From Candidatus Omnitrophota bacterium (GTDB taxonomy: Bacteria > Omnitrophota > Gorgyraeia > JABMRG01), in NCBI GenBank assembly GCA_013202935.1, contig JABMRG010000044.1:1-14711 (forward strand): a stretch of DNA of 14,711 nucleotides. The letters are read 5' to 3'. The number at the start of each line of letters is the position of its first letter. The first letter of the stretch is position 1. The position numbers and the translations under genes were made by a program. Of this stretch, positions 1 through 7,924 are shown piece after piece. Under the pieces are notes generated by a model. The model had not been told where the DNA came from. It made no database searches and was given only the letters and a program-made list of their open reading frames with translations.

Positions 1-1
1 A

Positions 2-2356
2 AAGGTAATTGGAAAATATAGTATTGCTAAAAAAGATTTCTCCGGGGAAGTTGAGACTAAAGACTTGGAATTCTCTGACTATTGGAACAACTATATTACA
101 ACCTGGCTAGAAAGCTCAAAAGTCCACTCAGGCCTCTGCAATACCTCTTTAAAACTGCATCTTAAAAATTTTGAAACCTTAAGCGTAAAAGGTGATGTTG
201 CTATTGAAGGCCTGAAGGCAGATATAAATAATATAGTTCTCATGGGGGATTATAAGACAACAGGGTCATTAAGTACTCATATGAATGATTTTAGTAGGCT
301 AACGTATAATCTTAAACTTGAAGTCAATAAAGCAAATATAGCGACCTCTATTAAGGCTCTGAAAAGTATAGAAGATATAAAAGGCTCTGCCTCTCTTTCA
401 GAGAAGAAATGGATATTTAAAAACCTATCCTGTTCTTCCTATGGTTCCCAGGCATCCATAAGAGGCAATATTACATCCCCGCATAAGGACTTTACCATTG
501 ATGCTGAGCTTGAGTCTATTCTTCAATTGAAAAATATAAGAGACTTGGTCAACATGGACTTAAGAACCGGAGAAGCAAAGGTCAAGACAAAGATAATCTA
601 TAAAAAAGATAAGAGCTATCATGTAAGCGGCAGGTCAGATATCGAAGATTTAACTTTCAGGCAGAAGGATATAACAGTAAAGGGGAATTTTGTTATAGAG
701 GGAGAATCTTCCGGCACAGCAGGCGATTGGGAGAAACTCAAATATAAAGGTACTATGAAATTCAGTAACGCAATAATAGAGGGGTCTAGCCCTCTTGCAC
801 TTATATCTGATGCATCAGGCAATGCCACATTTGATACTGACCGCATATTTATAAAGCAGTTTGAGGGAAAAACCGCTGATGCAAGTATATTTCTTAGGGG
901 TGATATTCGTCGTCAGGCAACAGGGCCTCACTTCGATGTGAATATCAATACCAATAATATCTCACTCGCCAAGCTTATCTCCTCTTTGCCTGAATCTGCA
1001 AAAAATAAGTTCAAAGGTATTGATATCAAAGGGAGTTGTTCTATAGACCTAAATCTATCCGGTATAGCTGGAAAGTCTGACTCCTACAACTATACAGGCA
1101 AGCTACTACTAAGAGAATCTACATTGGCCCTTCCTTACTGGCCACATAAACTATCCAACATAAGCTGTGACTTAAATTTCGAGAAACAGAAGATCAGCTG
1201 GCAGAACTTCTACTTTGATATTAATGACATAAGATACAATTCCTATGGCAGGCTTATCAATTTTGCTCACCCTGAGGTAGCAATAAATCTAAAATCCAAG
1301 GATCTTGAGGCTGTTGCAGAAATCAGAACTGATAAGAATAATATAATAAATTTATCAAAGCTGAGTGTACGATACAGAAAATCTACTCTTTCTGCGAGTG
1401 GAAAACTCTCAAATATTAAGAGTGCCTATGCTAACTTAGCAGGTAACCTGAATCTTGATCTAAAAGATGCGCCATATATATTCAGCTCGCACAAGGAGAA
1501 ACTGGACAAGTTCAAAGCTGAAGGCATTCTAAATGTAAAATTTACCATGAAGGGCCCTCTAAAAGACCCTGCCAGTTGGACATTGTTTGCAGAAGGTTCA
1601 TCAGGGAATCTTCGTGCCTGGGGCTTAAGTTTAGATGACTTTTATTTCGACTACCGTATGAAGGACAAATTTATCGATATACCAGTGATAGTCGCATACC
1701 CGTATAGCGGAATAATTAACATAAACTCACGTGCAAACTTAAAGACTGAGGAGCAGCCGTATATTATCAATATAGATATAAAGGATATAGACCTGCAGCA
1801 GCTTATAAAAGATAGCTCATCGAAAGATAAAAAGATAAAAGGGACTTTTGCTGCAAAGAGCGTATTAAACGGTTATTTAAAGCAGGGAGGTTCTATGCAG
1901 GGCAGCGGCTGGTTGCAGGTATCAGATGGCTATCTGTGGGAGTTTCCTATAATGCACGGCATGATGGAGGTTGTATTTATGATGCCACCGGAGTATGTCA
2001 CCTTGACAGATGCCTTTGGTAATTTTACGGTACGCAATAATAGGATACACACTGAAGACTTTAAGATGCTCTCCAAGACCGCGTCTTTGTTGTGGGTCGG
2101 CTCTCTGGGGTTTGATACTACGCTCGATTTTAATATAACAGGCAGGTTTGCAGAGGATATAATAAAGCAGACTACTGAACCTGGAAAGATTGCAAGCGCT
2201 ATATTGCGGGAGGCGGGTAACCTGATTATGGAGATAAGGCTTACCGGCACACTTGCCAAACCTACATATCAGATTATACCTTTTCCCCTAAAGAGAATAT
2301 TTCAGGAAAAGGTTGTGGATAGTCTTAGGACCATCTTTGGTAATATGTCTGAATAA
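2..2356 (+). CDS. AsmA-like envelope protein, 5'-truncated by the window edge
   Basis: The reading frame is open from base 2, so the true start lies left of the window; the first in-frame start-like codon (TTG at 65) is probably internal. It ends with TAA at 2354-2356, giving 784 visible residues. The protein is made of alternating short beta-strand-like segments rich in N, K, S, D and I, with repeated D-[IL]-K-[ANG]-type turns, as in the AsmA/TamB/YhdP superfamily. The last ~180 residues (QGSGWLQVSDGYLW, then GMMEVVFMMPPEYV, then TGTLAKPTYQIIPFPLKRI) resemble the AsmA-like C-terminal domain. Family members are anchored by an N-terminal transmembrane helix (not in this window) and form periplasmic beta-rich proteins linked to lipid transport between the membranes. 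Lipid transport here is inference from the family. The gene converges on rdgB, and their 3' ends overlap by 32 bp. Confidence 0.75.
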   Translation, partial: KVIGKYSIAKKDFSGEVETKDLEFSDYWNNYITTWLESSKVHSGLCNTSLKLHLKNFETLSVKGDVAIEGLKADINNIVLMGDYKTTGSLSTHMNDFSRLTYNLKLEVNKANIATSIKALKSIEDIKGSASLSEKKWIFKNLSCSSYGSQASIRGNITSPHKDFTIDAELESILQLKNIRDLVNMDLRTGEAKVKTKIIYKKDKSYHVSGRSDIEDLTFRQKDITVKGNFVIEGESSGTAGDWEKLKYKGTMKFSNAIIEGSSPLALISDASGNATFDTDRIFIKQFEGKTADASIFLRGDIRRQATGPHFDVNINTNNISLAKLISSLPESAKNKFKGIDIKGSCSIDLNLSGIAGKSDSYNYTGKLLLRESTLALPYWPHKLSNISCDLNFEKQKISWQNFYFDINDIRYNSYGRLINFAHPEVAINLKSKDLEAVAEIRTDKNNIINLSKLSVRYRKSTLSASGKLSNIKSAYANLAGNLNLDLKDAPYIFSSHKEKLDKFKAEGILNVKFTMKGPLKDPASWTLFAEGSSGNLRAWGLSLDDFYFDYRMKDKFIDIPVIVAYPYSGIININSRANLKTEEQPYIINIDIKDIDLQQLIKDSSSKDKKIKGTFAAKSVLNGYLKQGGSMQGSGWLQVSDGYLWEFPIMHGMMEVVFMMPPEYVTLTDAFGNFTVRNNRIHTEDFKMLSKTASLLWVGSLGFDTTLDFNITGRFAEDIIKQTTEPGKIASAILREAGNLIMEIRLTGTLAKPTYQIIPFPLKRIFQEKVVDSLRTIFGNMSE

Positions 2357-2930
2357 CGGTCTTTGCTTTTTCTAAAGCCACGCCACGGTGGCTTATCTTA
2401 TCTTTTGGTTTTGAACCAAGTTGCGCAAATGTCTTATCAAACCCATAAGGGATAAATACAGGGTCATAACCAAAGCCTGTTTTTCCTGCCGGTTCTTCTG
2501 TTATACTTCCGTTTACCCTGCCCTCTACGATCTTTACTATTCTTTTTCCTTTGGATATGCATATTGCGCATTTAAAATGCGCCTTTCGTTTACTGCCTTT
2601 AAAAGCCTTCATGCTCCTTAGAAGTTTTGCGATATTCTTTTTATCACTTTGGGAAGCACCTGCATAACGAGCTGAGTGTATGCCTGGTCCGTTGTCAAGG
2701 CTGGGAACTTCAAGGCCTGAATCATCTGCCATGACAAGTTTATCTACGCGTCTTGATATCTCAAGCGCTTTTTTGGAAGCGTTTGCGCGGAAGGTTTTGC
2801 CATCCTCTTTTACTTGAGGTAAGCCCTTAAAACTATCAAGGCCCAGAACTTTTATATCCAGGCCTTTGAGCAATCTTTTGAGTTCAAGAAGCTTTTTTCT
2901 GTTTCGCGTTGCGAGTAGAATCTCTTTCAA
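2325..2930 (-). CDS. rdgB: XTP/dITP diphosphatase (non-canonical purine NTP pyrophosphatase)
   Basis: This HAM1/RdgB-family enzyme hydrolyses dITP, XTP and related deaminated purine triphosphates to the monophosphate and pyrophosphate, keeping them out of DNA and RNA. At 201 residues it is full length. Visible motifs are the N-terminal ATRNRKK nucleotide-binding stretch (residues 7-13), MADDSGLEV with the metal-binding acidic pair at D69-D70, GPGIHSARYAG (81-91), GFGYDPVF (152-159) and SHRGVALEKA near the C-terminus with H181/R182. The start codon is TTG (2930-2928). It overlaps the rph stop by 4 bp as TTGA and is preceded by GGAAG about 10 nt upstream, which suggests translational coupling to rph. 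It is the last gene of the long minus-strand run, and its 3' end overlaps the convergent AsmA-like gene. Confidence 0.95.
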   Translation of the reverse strand: MKEILLATRNRKKLLELKRLLKGLDIKVLGLDSFKGLPQVKEDGKTFRANASKKALEISRRVDKLVMADDSGLEVPSLDNGPGIHSARYAGASQSDKKNIAKLLRSMKAFKGSKRKAHFKCAICISKGKRIVKIVEGRVNGSITEEPAGKTGFGYDPVFIPYGFDKTFAQLGSKPKDKISHRGVALEKAKTVIQTYYQRWS

Positions 2931-3643
2931 ATCTTTGATACTTCCTTCTGTATCTTTATGAGATCTTTTATGCCTTTTTCTGCAAGGTCGATCAGTTTTT
3001 TCATCTGGTCTTTGCTAAAAGGATCCTCTTCAGCAGTACCTTGTATTTCTACAAACTTGCCTGAGGATGTCATTATAACATTCATATCAACATCTGCCTT
3101 TGAATCTTCCTCATATGTAAGGTCGAGTAAGGCCTCGCCCTTGACAATACCTACACTTATTGCTGCTACATAATCTTTTATAGGCATCTGGGTAATAATC
3201 TTCTCTTTCTTCATCTTGCCTAGGCACTCTATGAGCGCTATAAAAGAACCTGTTATGCTGGCTGTGCGAGTACCGCCATCACCCTGTATTACATCACAAT
3301 CTATCCGTATAGTCCGCTCACCTAAAGGCCTCATATCTACTACTGCCCTTAATGACCTGCCTATAAGCCTCTGTATCTCATGGGTCCTTCCTCCTACCTT
3401 GCCTTTTGCTGCTTCTCTTGGAGTCCTGCTTTCGCATGAGCGTGGAAGCATGCCATATTCAGCTGTAATCCAGCCTGTGCCAGTACCTTTTAAAAATGGC
3501 GGCACACCCTCTTCCAGAGATGCGGTACATATAACCTTGGTATTACCAAACTCTATTAAACACGAGCCTTCAGCATACTTCATAAAGTTCTTCTTTATAT
3601 TGACTTTCCTTAAGACATCGCTTGCCCTTCCATCGCTGCGCAT
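2927..3643 (-). CDS. rph: Ribonuclease PH
   Basis: RNase PH is a phosphorolytic 3'-to-5' exoribonuclease that trims tRNA 3' ends and acts on other RNAs, using phosphate and releasing nucleoside diphosphates. The 238-residue length is normal. Diagnostic stretches are MRSDGRASDVLR at the N-terminus, GWITAEYGMLPRS (57-69), the conserved GGRTHEIQRLIGRSLR with R86, GDGGTRTASITG (121-132) for phosphate binding, and DLTYEEDSKADVDMN with the catalytic acidic residues D180, D184 and D186. The ATG start at 3643 has a strong AAAGGAG ribosome site lying inside the 3' end of the fumarase beta gene, only 4 bp upstream. It is followed by rdgB with a 4-bp overlap. An rph-rdgB pair is common in bacteria. Confidence 0.97.
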   Translation of the reverse strand: MRSDGRASDVLRKVNIKKNFMKYAEGSCLIEFGNTKVICTASLEEGVPPFLKGTGTGWITAEYGMLPRSCESRTPREAAKGKVGGRTHEIQRLIGRSLRAVVDMRPLGERTIRIDCDVIQGDGGTRTASITGSFIALIECLGKMKKEKIITQMPIKDYVAAISVGIVKGEALLDLTYEEDSKADVDMNVIMTSSGKFVEIQGTAEEDPFSKDQMKKLIDLAEKGIKDLIKIQKEVSKI

Positions 3644-3647
3644 ATCC

Positions 3648-4172
3648 TTACTCCTTTATTATTGATTGGCCTCTTGAATCTATCGCTACTATTGCTGGGA
3701 AATTCTCAACCCACAACTCATATATAGCCTCTGGGCCCAGTTCTTTATATGCTAATATATTTGCCTTTTTTATCTTAGAAGCAAAATAAGCACCTGCTCC
3801 ACCAACAGCCACAAGGTAGACCGCCTTATATCTCTTGATAGCTTTTTTTACTTCTTCAGATCTTCTTCCTTTTCCTATCATACCTGCCAAGCCAGATGCT
3901 AAAAGTGCAGGTGTGAATCCGTCCATTCTCTTTGCAGTTGTAGGCCCACATGAACCAACAGGAGCACCTGGTTTTGCAGGTGTAGGCCCACAGTAATATA
4001 TAACATTATCTGTTAAATCTAGCGGCAATTTCTTATGCTTCTTTATAGCCTCATATAGTCTCTTGTGCGCAGCATCGCGGGCAGTATACATCTTGCCAGA
4101 CAAAAGGACCTCTTCGCCTGCCCTCAAGCTTTCCCTTATCTCCTCTGTTAAAGGTAAGTATATCTTTCTCAT
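3648..4172 (-). CDS. Class I fumarate hydratase (or related tartrate/fumarate hydro-lyase), beta subunit
   Basis: This is the beta subunit of the two-subunit Fe-S hydro-lyases that interconvert fumarate and malate, corresponding to the C-terminal domain of single-chain class I fumarases. It has 174 residues, normal for the split form. It shows LLSGKMYTARDAAHKR (24-38), YYCGPTPAKPG (59-69), CGPTTAKRMD (75-84) carrying the conserved GPTT of the family, GGAGAYFASKI (124-134) and YKELGPEAI (142-150) with the conserved Lys. The GPTT threonine and nearby Arg are in place. The ATG overlaps the alpha-subunit stop as ATGA (4 bp), so the two subunits are translationally coupled. Tartrate dehydratase (TtdB) is an alternative assignment; fumarase is favoured because no tartrate genes are nearby. 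Confidence 0.88.
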   Translation of the reverse strand: MRKIYLPLTEEIRESLRAGEEVLLSGKMYTARDAAHKRLYEAIKKHKKLPLDLTDNVIYYCGPTPAKPGAPVGSCGPTTAKRMDGFTPALLASGLAGMIGKGRRSEEVKKAIKRYKAVYLVAVGGAGAYFASKIKKANILAYKELGPEAIYELWVENFPAIVAIDSRGQSIIKE

Positions 4173-5008
4173 ATCAGGCTTTCCGCACTTCTTAAGGCAT
4201 GGCAGTTTATATTTACAACAACCGGTAACCCTGCGATATGCGTTGGAAAACTTAAGATATTTACACCAAGGCAGGTAGTCTTGCCGCCTAAACCAGCCGG
4301 GCCTATGCCAGTCTCATTTACTCTTTTAAGTATCAGGCTCTCTAGACGCTTGAGATGTTTTTTGGGATTGGTTTTGTTTACAGGAAGTAGAGTCGCTTCC
4401 TTTGAAAGAGTCGCTGCCTTATCTAACGTGCCGCCTATGCCTATGCCTAAAATAAGTGGCGGACAGGCATCTGCGCCTTGCTCCTTAACAGCACCTACTA
4501 CAGATTCTATTATCTCTTCTTCGGTAGCAGTAGGCTTTAGCATAAATACCTTACTGGCGTTCTCACACCCAAAACCTTTTGGCAGAACCGTCAGCCTGAG
4601 CTTATCGCTTTTGTTAAAACTGTAATGTATAATAGATGGGGTATTAGTACCTGTGTTTTTGCGTATAATAGGGTCAGAGACTACAGACTTTCTTAAGCAG
4701 CCCTTTTTGTACCCGAGTCTTATACCTTCATTGATAGCCTTGTCTATATCGCCTCCCACATGGACCTTCTGCCCTATCTCGCAGAAGACAACCGCTATGC
4801 CTGTATACTGGCAGATAGCAAGGCCTTCTTTTTCCGCTATTCTTGCGTTCTCAATAAGTATCTTTAAGATACTCTTTCCCAGAGGGCTCTTCTCAGAAAG
4901 AGCGGCTCTTTTTAAGCTGCTCAAGACATCTTTTCTTAAGGAGAAGTTTGCCTTAAGCACCAATCTTGAAACCACATCTGTGATCTTTTTCGTTGATATC
5001 TTTCTCAT
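4169..5008 (-). CDS. Class I fumarate hydratase (or related hydro-lyase), alpha subunit, with variant CQYTG motif
   Basis: This is the [4Fe-4S]-binding alpha subunit that pairs with the next gene. It has 279 residues, normal for the split enzyme. By alignment from memory to FumA/TtdA, the cluster ligands are C66 in CQYTG, C182 in ADACPPLILGIGIGG, and C269 in NINCHALRSAE. Other family stretches are KNTGTNTPSIIHY (117-129), LPKGFGCENASK (142-153) and GIGPAGLGGKTT (234-245). The motif normally written CQDTG reads CQYTG here: codon TAT replaces the usual Asp codon, one base away from GAT. The start ATG at 5008 overlaps the queF stop by one base (TAATG), with GGGAG 11 nt upstream. The gene lies between queuosine genes and rph, so it probably shares their transcript. 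The role in the TCA cycle (fumarate to malate) is inferred from the family. Confidence 0.87.
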   Translation of the reverse strand: MRKISTKKITDVVSRLVLKANFSLRKDVLSSLKRAALSEKSPLGKSILKILIENARIAEKEGLAICQYTGIAVVFCEIGQKVHVGGDIDKAINEGIRLGYKKGCLRKSVVSDPIIRKNTGTNTPSIIHYSFNKSDKLRLTVLPKGFGCENASKVFMLKPTATEEEIIESVVGAVKEQGADACPPLILGIGIGGTLDKAATLSKEATLLPVNKTNPKKHLKRLESLILKRVNETGIGPAGLGGKTTCLGVNILSFPTHIAGLPVVVNINCHALRSAESLI

Positions 5009-5409
5009 TATCGACTATACTCCCGCGTTACTGTGGTTTTTATGCCGCCGCGGATGCTAAATTCACCGACAATTTTTGCCCAGTGCGGTTTTGCGCTCCT
5101 TACAAAATCTTCCAGAATCTTGTTTGTAACATGTTCATGGAATACGCCTACGTTACGATATGCGATCAAATATAACTTAAATGACTTCAACTCTATGCAA
5201 AATTTATCTGGCTTATAATCTATCCTGATCTTGGCATAATCAGGAAGCCCTGTTTTTGGACATATACAGCTAAACTCATCTGTCTCTATTGTGATAGCAT
5301 AATCTTTATCATTGTACTTGTTCTTCCAGACTTCAATCTTTGGGGTTTTTAGCTCACGGATGTCTTCCTGCAAACCTTCGTATAAGTTTTTTCTACTCTT
5401 CTTTTTCAC
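5008..5409 (-). CDS. queF: NADPH-dependent 7-cyano-7-deazaguanine (preQ0) reductase
   Basis: QueF reduces the nitrile of preQ0 to the aminomethyl group of preQ1, the base that Tgt inserts into tRNA on the way to queuosine. At 133 residues it is the short, single-domain (YkvM-like) form. The catalytic Cys is C50 in CICPKTGLPD (48-57), with the conserved Asp at D57. The QueF signature, including ELKSFKLYLIAYRN, covers residues 73-86. H91 and E92 match the substrate-binding His-Glu pair. The start is GTG and overlaps the queE stop as GTGA (4 bp). Preceded by queD, queC and queE, it completes the path from carboxytetrahydropterin to preQ1. That argues for true queuosine synthesis rather than only preQ0-type products. 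Confidence 0.96.
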   Translation of the reverse strand: MKKKSRKNLYEGLQEDIRELKTPKIEVWKNKYNDKDYAITIETDEFSCICPKTGLPDYAKIRIDYKPDKFCIELKSFKLYLIAYRNVGVFHEHVTNKILEDFVRSAKPHWAKIVGEFSIRGGIKTTVTREYSR

Positions 5410-6107
5410 TGCAACCTCATCATCTTATGAGCTTGAGGTATAACCAGAACATTATTGAGAGACTTGAGGGCCCTCTCCTGAAGCTCTAATAGTTTTTCCG
5501 GAGATATATCTACCTCACAACTTTTCTTTTTGGTCTCAGGCTGGATCACAAAAGGTAAATCAAAGCTTGCATCTTTCGTAAGCTCGACTGCCTTATCAAA
5601 ATCTGCTATATCCATAGCTTCGGATACTATAACTTTTATAAAAAATTCCCTCTTGAATGCTGACTTTATAAACTGTTTATGCTCCTGCCAGTAAGCTTTA
5701 TCCTTGGTAACACTTGGAAGCTTTATATCTATCGCTATAGTATTGAGATAGTCTATTATCAACTCAAGTTCAGAAGCCAGTGTACCGTTTGTCTCAAGAT
5801 ATATTTTAAGGCCCTTATCTGCTATCTGGGGCAGTAGTTCTTTTAAGAGCCTGCTATGCAAGAGAGGCTCACCACCTGTTAAGGCTACTGTATTATGTAT
5901 GTTTTCTACATTTAGTTTATCTATCTTATCAAGTATCTTATCTGCTCCAATGGTATCTGTTTTTTTAACCTTGTCTTCGTCGCAGAATTCGCAATTTAAA
6001 TTGCATCCATGAAACCTGATAAATATCTGCCTCTCGCCTATTTTCAGGCCCTCTCCCTGAACTGATGAGAATATTTCCAATATATCTGCTCCTTTATTAT
6101 CTGCCAT
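5406..6107 (-). CDS. queE: 7-carboxy-7-deazaguanine synthase (radical SAM)
   Basis: QueE is a radical SAM enzyme that contracts 6-carboxy-5,6,7,8-tetrahydropterin to 7-carboxy-7-deazaguanine. I chose the ATG at 6107, giving 233 residues, because the family begins close to the EIFSSVQGEG motif (here 11-20) and because this ATG overlaps the queC stop by one base (TAATG). An upstream in-frame TTG at 6167 would add 20 residues and overlap queC by 61 bp. The cluster motif is C-x3-C-x2-C at C35, C39 and C42 (GCNLNCEFCDE), followed by LTGGEPLLH for SAM binding and YLETNGT. The C-terminal VIPQAHKMMRLQ matches the family's usual ...PQ.HK..... ending. No strong Shine-Dalgarno is visible, so translation probably depends on coupling with queC. 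Confidence 0.95.
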   Translation of the reverse strand: MADNKGADILEIFSSVQGEGLKIGERQIFIRFHGCNLNCEFCDEDKVKKTDTIGADKILDKIDKLNVENIHNTVALTGGEPLLHSRLLKELLPQIADKGLKIYLETNGTLASELELIIDYLNTIAIDIKLPSVTKDKAYWQEHKQFIKSAFKREFFIKVIVSEAMDIADFDKAVELTKDASFDLPFVIQPETKKKSCEVDISPEKLLELQERALKSLNNVLVIPQAHKMMRLQ

Positions 6108-6766
6108 TATTTGTAAGCCGGGTCTTGTATGCCTATCCTTTTGAATGCCTCTTCTCTTATCAAGCAAGCATCACACCTTGCGCAAGGTTTTCTTAAGCCC
6201 TTATAGCAAGACCATGTATATTTCAAAGGAACTTTTAGCCTCAAGGCTGCTTTGATAATATCCTTTTTCGTCTTATTGATTAATGGCGCCTCTATTTTTA
6301 ATCTTTTTCCTTTTTGAGCAGCTTTGGTACCTCTATTAATAGCATCTGTGAACGCTTCGATAAATGAGAGCCTGCAATCAGGATAGCCGCTGTAGTCTAC
6401 CTGATTTGCCCCTATGAATATAGCGTCTGCTCCTATCGTTTCTGCGTATGATACAGCGTAACTTAAGAATATTATATTACGCCCTGGAACATATGTGCTG
6501 GGGATATTGCTTCTTCTCTTCTTCCCTTTAGGCAGCTTTATTCTTTTGTCTAATAACGCACTGCCTTTCCATGGCAATTCTACTTTTAATAATCGCCATC
6601 TGCACTTAGCTGATCTAGTTAATGCCTTGGCAGAATATATCTCTTTTTTGTGCCTTTGGCCATAATCAAAAGTAAGGCAGAATACCTGATAACCTTTATT
6701 TAAAGCATAATAAAGCGTAGTAGCCGAATCTATGCCGCCTGAAAGAAGAACAACCGCTCTTTTCAT
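6107..6766 (-). CDS. queC: 7-cyano-7-deazaguanine (preQ0) synthase
   Basis: QueC uses ATP and ammonia to convert 7-carboxy-7-deazaguanine to preQ0. It is a 219-residue PP-loop (adenine nucleotide alpha hydrolase) protein. The ATP pyrophosphatase loop is LLSGGIDSATT (residues 7-17). TFDYGQRHKKEI (32-43), VPGRN, IGANQVDYSGYPDCR and EAPLINKTKKDII follow in the expected order. The C-terminal zinc site is C187, C195, C198 and C201 (CYKGLRKPCARCDAC). The ATG start overlaps the queD stop as ATGA (4 bp), and the gene's own stop overlaps the queE start by one base. All expected catalytic and metal-binding residues are present. Confidence 0.97.
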   Translation of the reverse strand: MKRAVVLLSGGIDSATTLYYALNKGYQVFCLTFDYGQRHKKEIYSAKALTRSAKCRWRLLKVELPWKGSALLDKRIKLPKGKKRRSNIPSTYVPGRNIIFLSYAVSYAETIGADAIFIGANQVDYSGYPDCRLSFIEAFTDAINRGTKAAQKGKRLKIEAPLINKTKKDIIKAALRLKVPLKYTWSCYKGLRKPCARCDACLIREEAFKRIGIQDPAYK

Positions 6767-7131
6767 GCCTTAAACGTTGCGCAAGAAGTCGGAGTCTCCC
6801 AGACAGAAACACCCTCTATCTTCAATGCTCTTTTTAGCTTCTTTCTGATATTATTAAATATATACTCTGCTATAAGCTCAGATGTAGGATTCTGCTTACT
6901 GAAAGCACTCAACTTACCAAGTTCTTGATGGTCAAGCTTCGAAATCACATAGGAGAGCGCAGCTTTCGCCTCTTTAAAATCACAGACCATTCCAATCTTA
7001 TCCAGCTTCTGTGCAGAAATGTTTACCTGGACTCTCCAGTTATGGCCGTGAAGTTTTTCGCATTTGCCCCGATATTCTCTTAAACGATGCGCTGCACTAA
7101 AGTAGGACTCAACCGATATACTATAAGCCAT
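6763..7131 (-). CDS. queD: 6-carboxy-5,6,7,8-tetrahydropterin synthase
   Basis: QueD converts 7,8-dihydroneopterin triphosphate to 6-carboxytetrahydropterin, the first step dedicated to queuosine after GTP cyclohydrolase I. It has 122 residues. The zinc-binding His triad is H15 (FSAAHRL), H28 and H30 (LHGHNW). C24 is the expected catalytic Cys, LDHQEL supplies D67/H68, and NPTSE (81-85) and VWETPTSC with E112 match the pterin-binding end. The gene starts at ATG 7131, overlapping the 3' end of murI by 11 bp, and its stop overlaps the queC start. No folE (GTP cyclohydrolase I) is in the window, so the substrate must come from a gene elsewhere. Confidence 0.96.
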   Translation of the reverse strand: MAYSISVESYFSAAHRLREYRGKCEKLHGHNWRVQVNISAQKLDKIGMVCDFKEAKAALSYVISKLDHQELGKLSAFSKQNPTSELIAEYIFNNIRKKLKRALKIEGVSVWETPTSCATFKA

Positions 7132-7924
7132 AGTTTACCTTTCTTGCTGATACCAAGCTTTTTCCTAAGAATTTCTCGCCAACTTTTTTAAACTGTGAAG
7201 GTTCATCACTCACAAAAAATTGTACCCTTCCCTTAGCCATGCTGCTGCTTGCAATATCTTTATCTTCCATTAATACTTTTACAGCTTTTGCTGTCGAGGC
7301 AGCAGAGTCTATAAGCTTGACCCTTTTTCCTACTACCCTCTTGATGTTTTCCTTGAGTAACGGATAGTGTGTGCATCCCAATATAAGCGTATCTATTCTT
7401 TTTCTCTTGAGTGGGGCAAGATATTTCTCTATAACCTGCAAGGTTATTCTTTCTCTAAGCCATCCTTCTTCTGCCAGCGGGACAAACAATGGGCAGCTCT
7501 GTGAAAATACTTTTGCCGAAGGAGAGTTTCTTAGGATCTGCCTTTTGTATGCCATGCTTCTTATTGTAGTCGATGTGCCTATTACACCTATACGCATACT
7601 TCTGGTTGAGGAAAGGGCATCTGTTACTCCAGGATTAATAACCCCTATAACAGGTATTTTGAAATGTTTTTTTAATGACACCAGAGCTACACTAGATGAT
7701 GTATTGCATGCGACCACTATAGACTTTACATTATGCTTAAGAAGAAAAAGAACATTTTCAAGTGAGAATCTTATTATAGTCTGCTTTGATTTAGTGCCAT
7801 ATGGTACACGTGCAGTGTCACCAAAATAGACAATATCCTCTCTAGGCAGCTGCCTCATAAGCTGTTTTACAACTGTAAGGCCCCCTACACCTGAGTCAAA
7901 TACTCCTATAGGCCTGTTATCCAT
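7121..7924 (-). CDS. murI: Glutamate racemase
   Basis: MurI interconverts L- and D-glutamate in the cytoplasm, supplying the D-Glu of peptidoglycan. It is a cofactor-independent racemase with two catalytic Cys, here C73 in VVACNTSSS and C184 in LGCTHYPLL. GVFDSGVGGLTV (7-18), YFGDTARVPYG (33-43) and IGVIGTSTT (112-120) are also as expected. The length is 267 residues, normal for the family. The ATG at 7924 directly abuts the TAG of the amidase gene (no spacer), and the 3' end overlaps queD by 11 bp. Pairing with a cell-wall amidase makes functional sense: both act on peptidoglycan, one in precursor supply and the other in remodelling. Confidence 0.97.
   Translation of the reverse strand: MDNRPIGVFDSGVGGLTVVKQLMRQLPREDIVYFGDTARVPYGTKSKQTIIRFSLENVLFLLKHNVKSIVVACNTSSSVALVSLKKHFKIPVIGVINPGVTDALSSTRSMRIGVIGTSTTIRSMAYKRQILRNSPSAKVFSQSCPLFVPLAEEGWLRERITLQVIEKYLAPLKRKRIDTLILGCTHYPLLKENIKRVVGKRVKLIDSAASTAKAVKVLMEDKDIASSSMAKGRVQFFVSDEPSQFKKVGEKFLGKSLVSARKVNYGL

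Noticed and set aside
2375..2394. Hairpin AAGCCAC/GTGGCTT as a terminator for the AsmA-like gene
   Set aside because: The stem is only 7 bp, the following T-rich stretch is interrupted, and the bases encode the conserved SHRGVALEK motif of rdgB, which explains them.
6108..6167. Longer queE start at TTG 6167
   Set aside because: It would overlap queC by 61 bp and add 20 residues before the point where the QueE family starts; ATG 6107 gives the TAATG junction seen elsewhere in this operon.
7110..7160. preQ1 riboswitch before queD
   Set aside because: queD overlaps murI by 11 bp, so no leader exists to hold an aptamer.
7371..7829. 152-codon plus-strand reading frame opposite murI
   Set aside because: It lies wholly antisense to a clear MurI with both catalytic Cys, has no recognisable motif, and has a Cys/Leu-rich composition typical of shadow frames. 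The same reasoning removes the long antisense frames at 3216-3665, 4281-4625, 4653-5060, 11674-12126 and 1930-2259.
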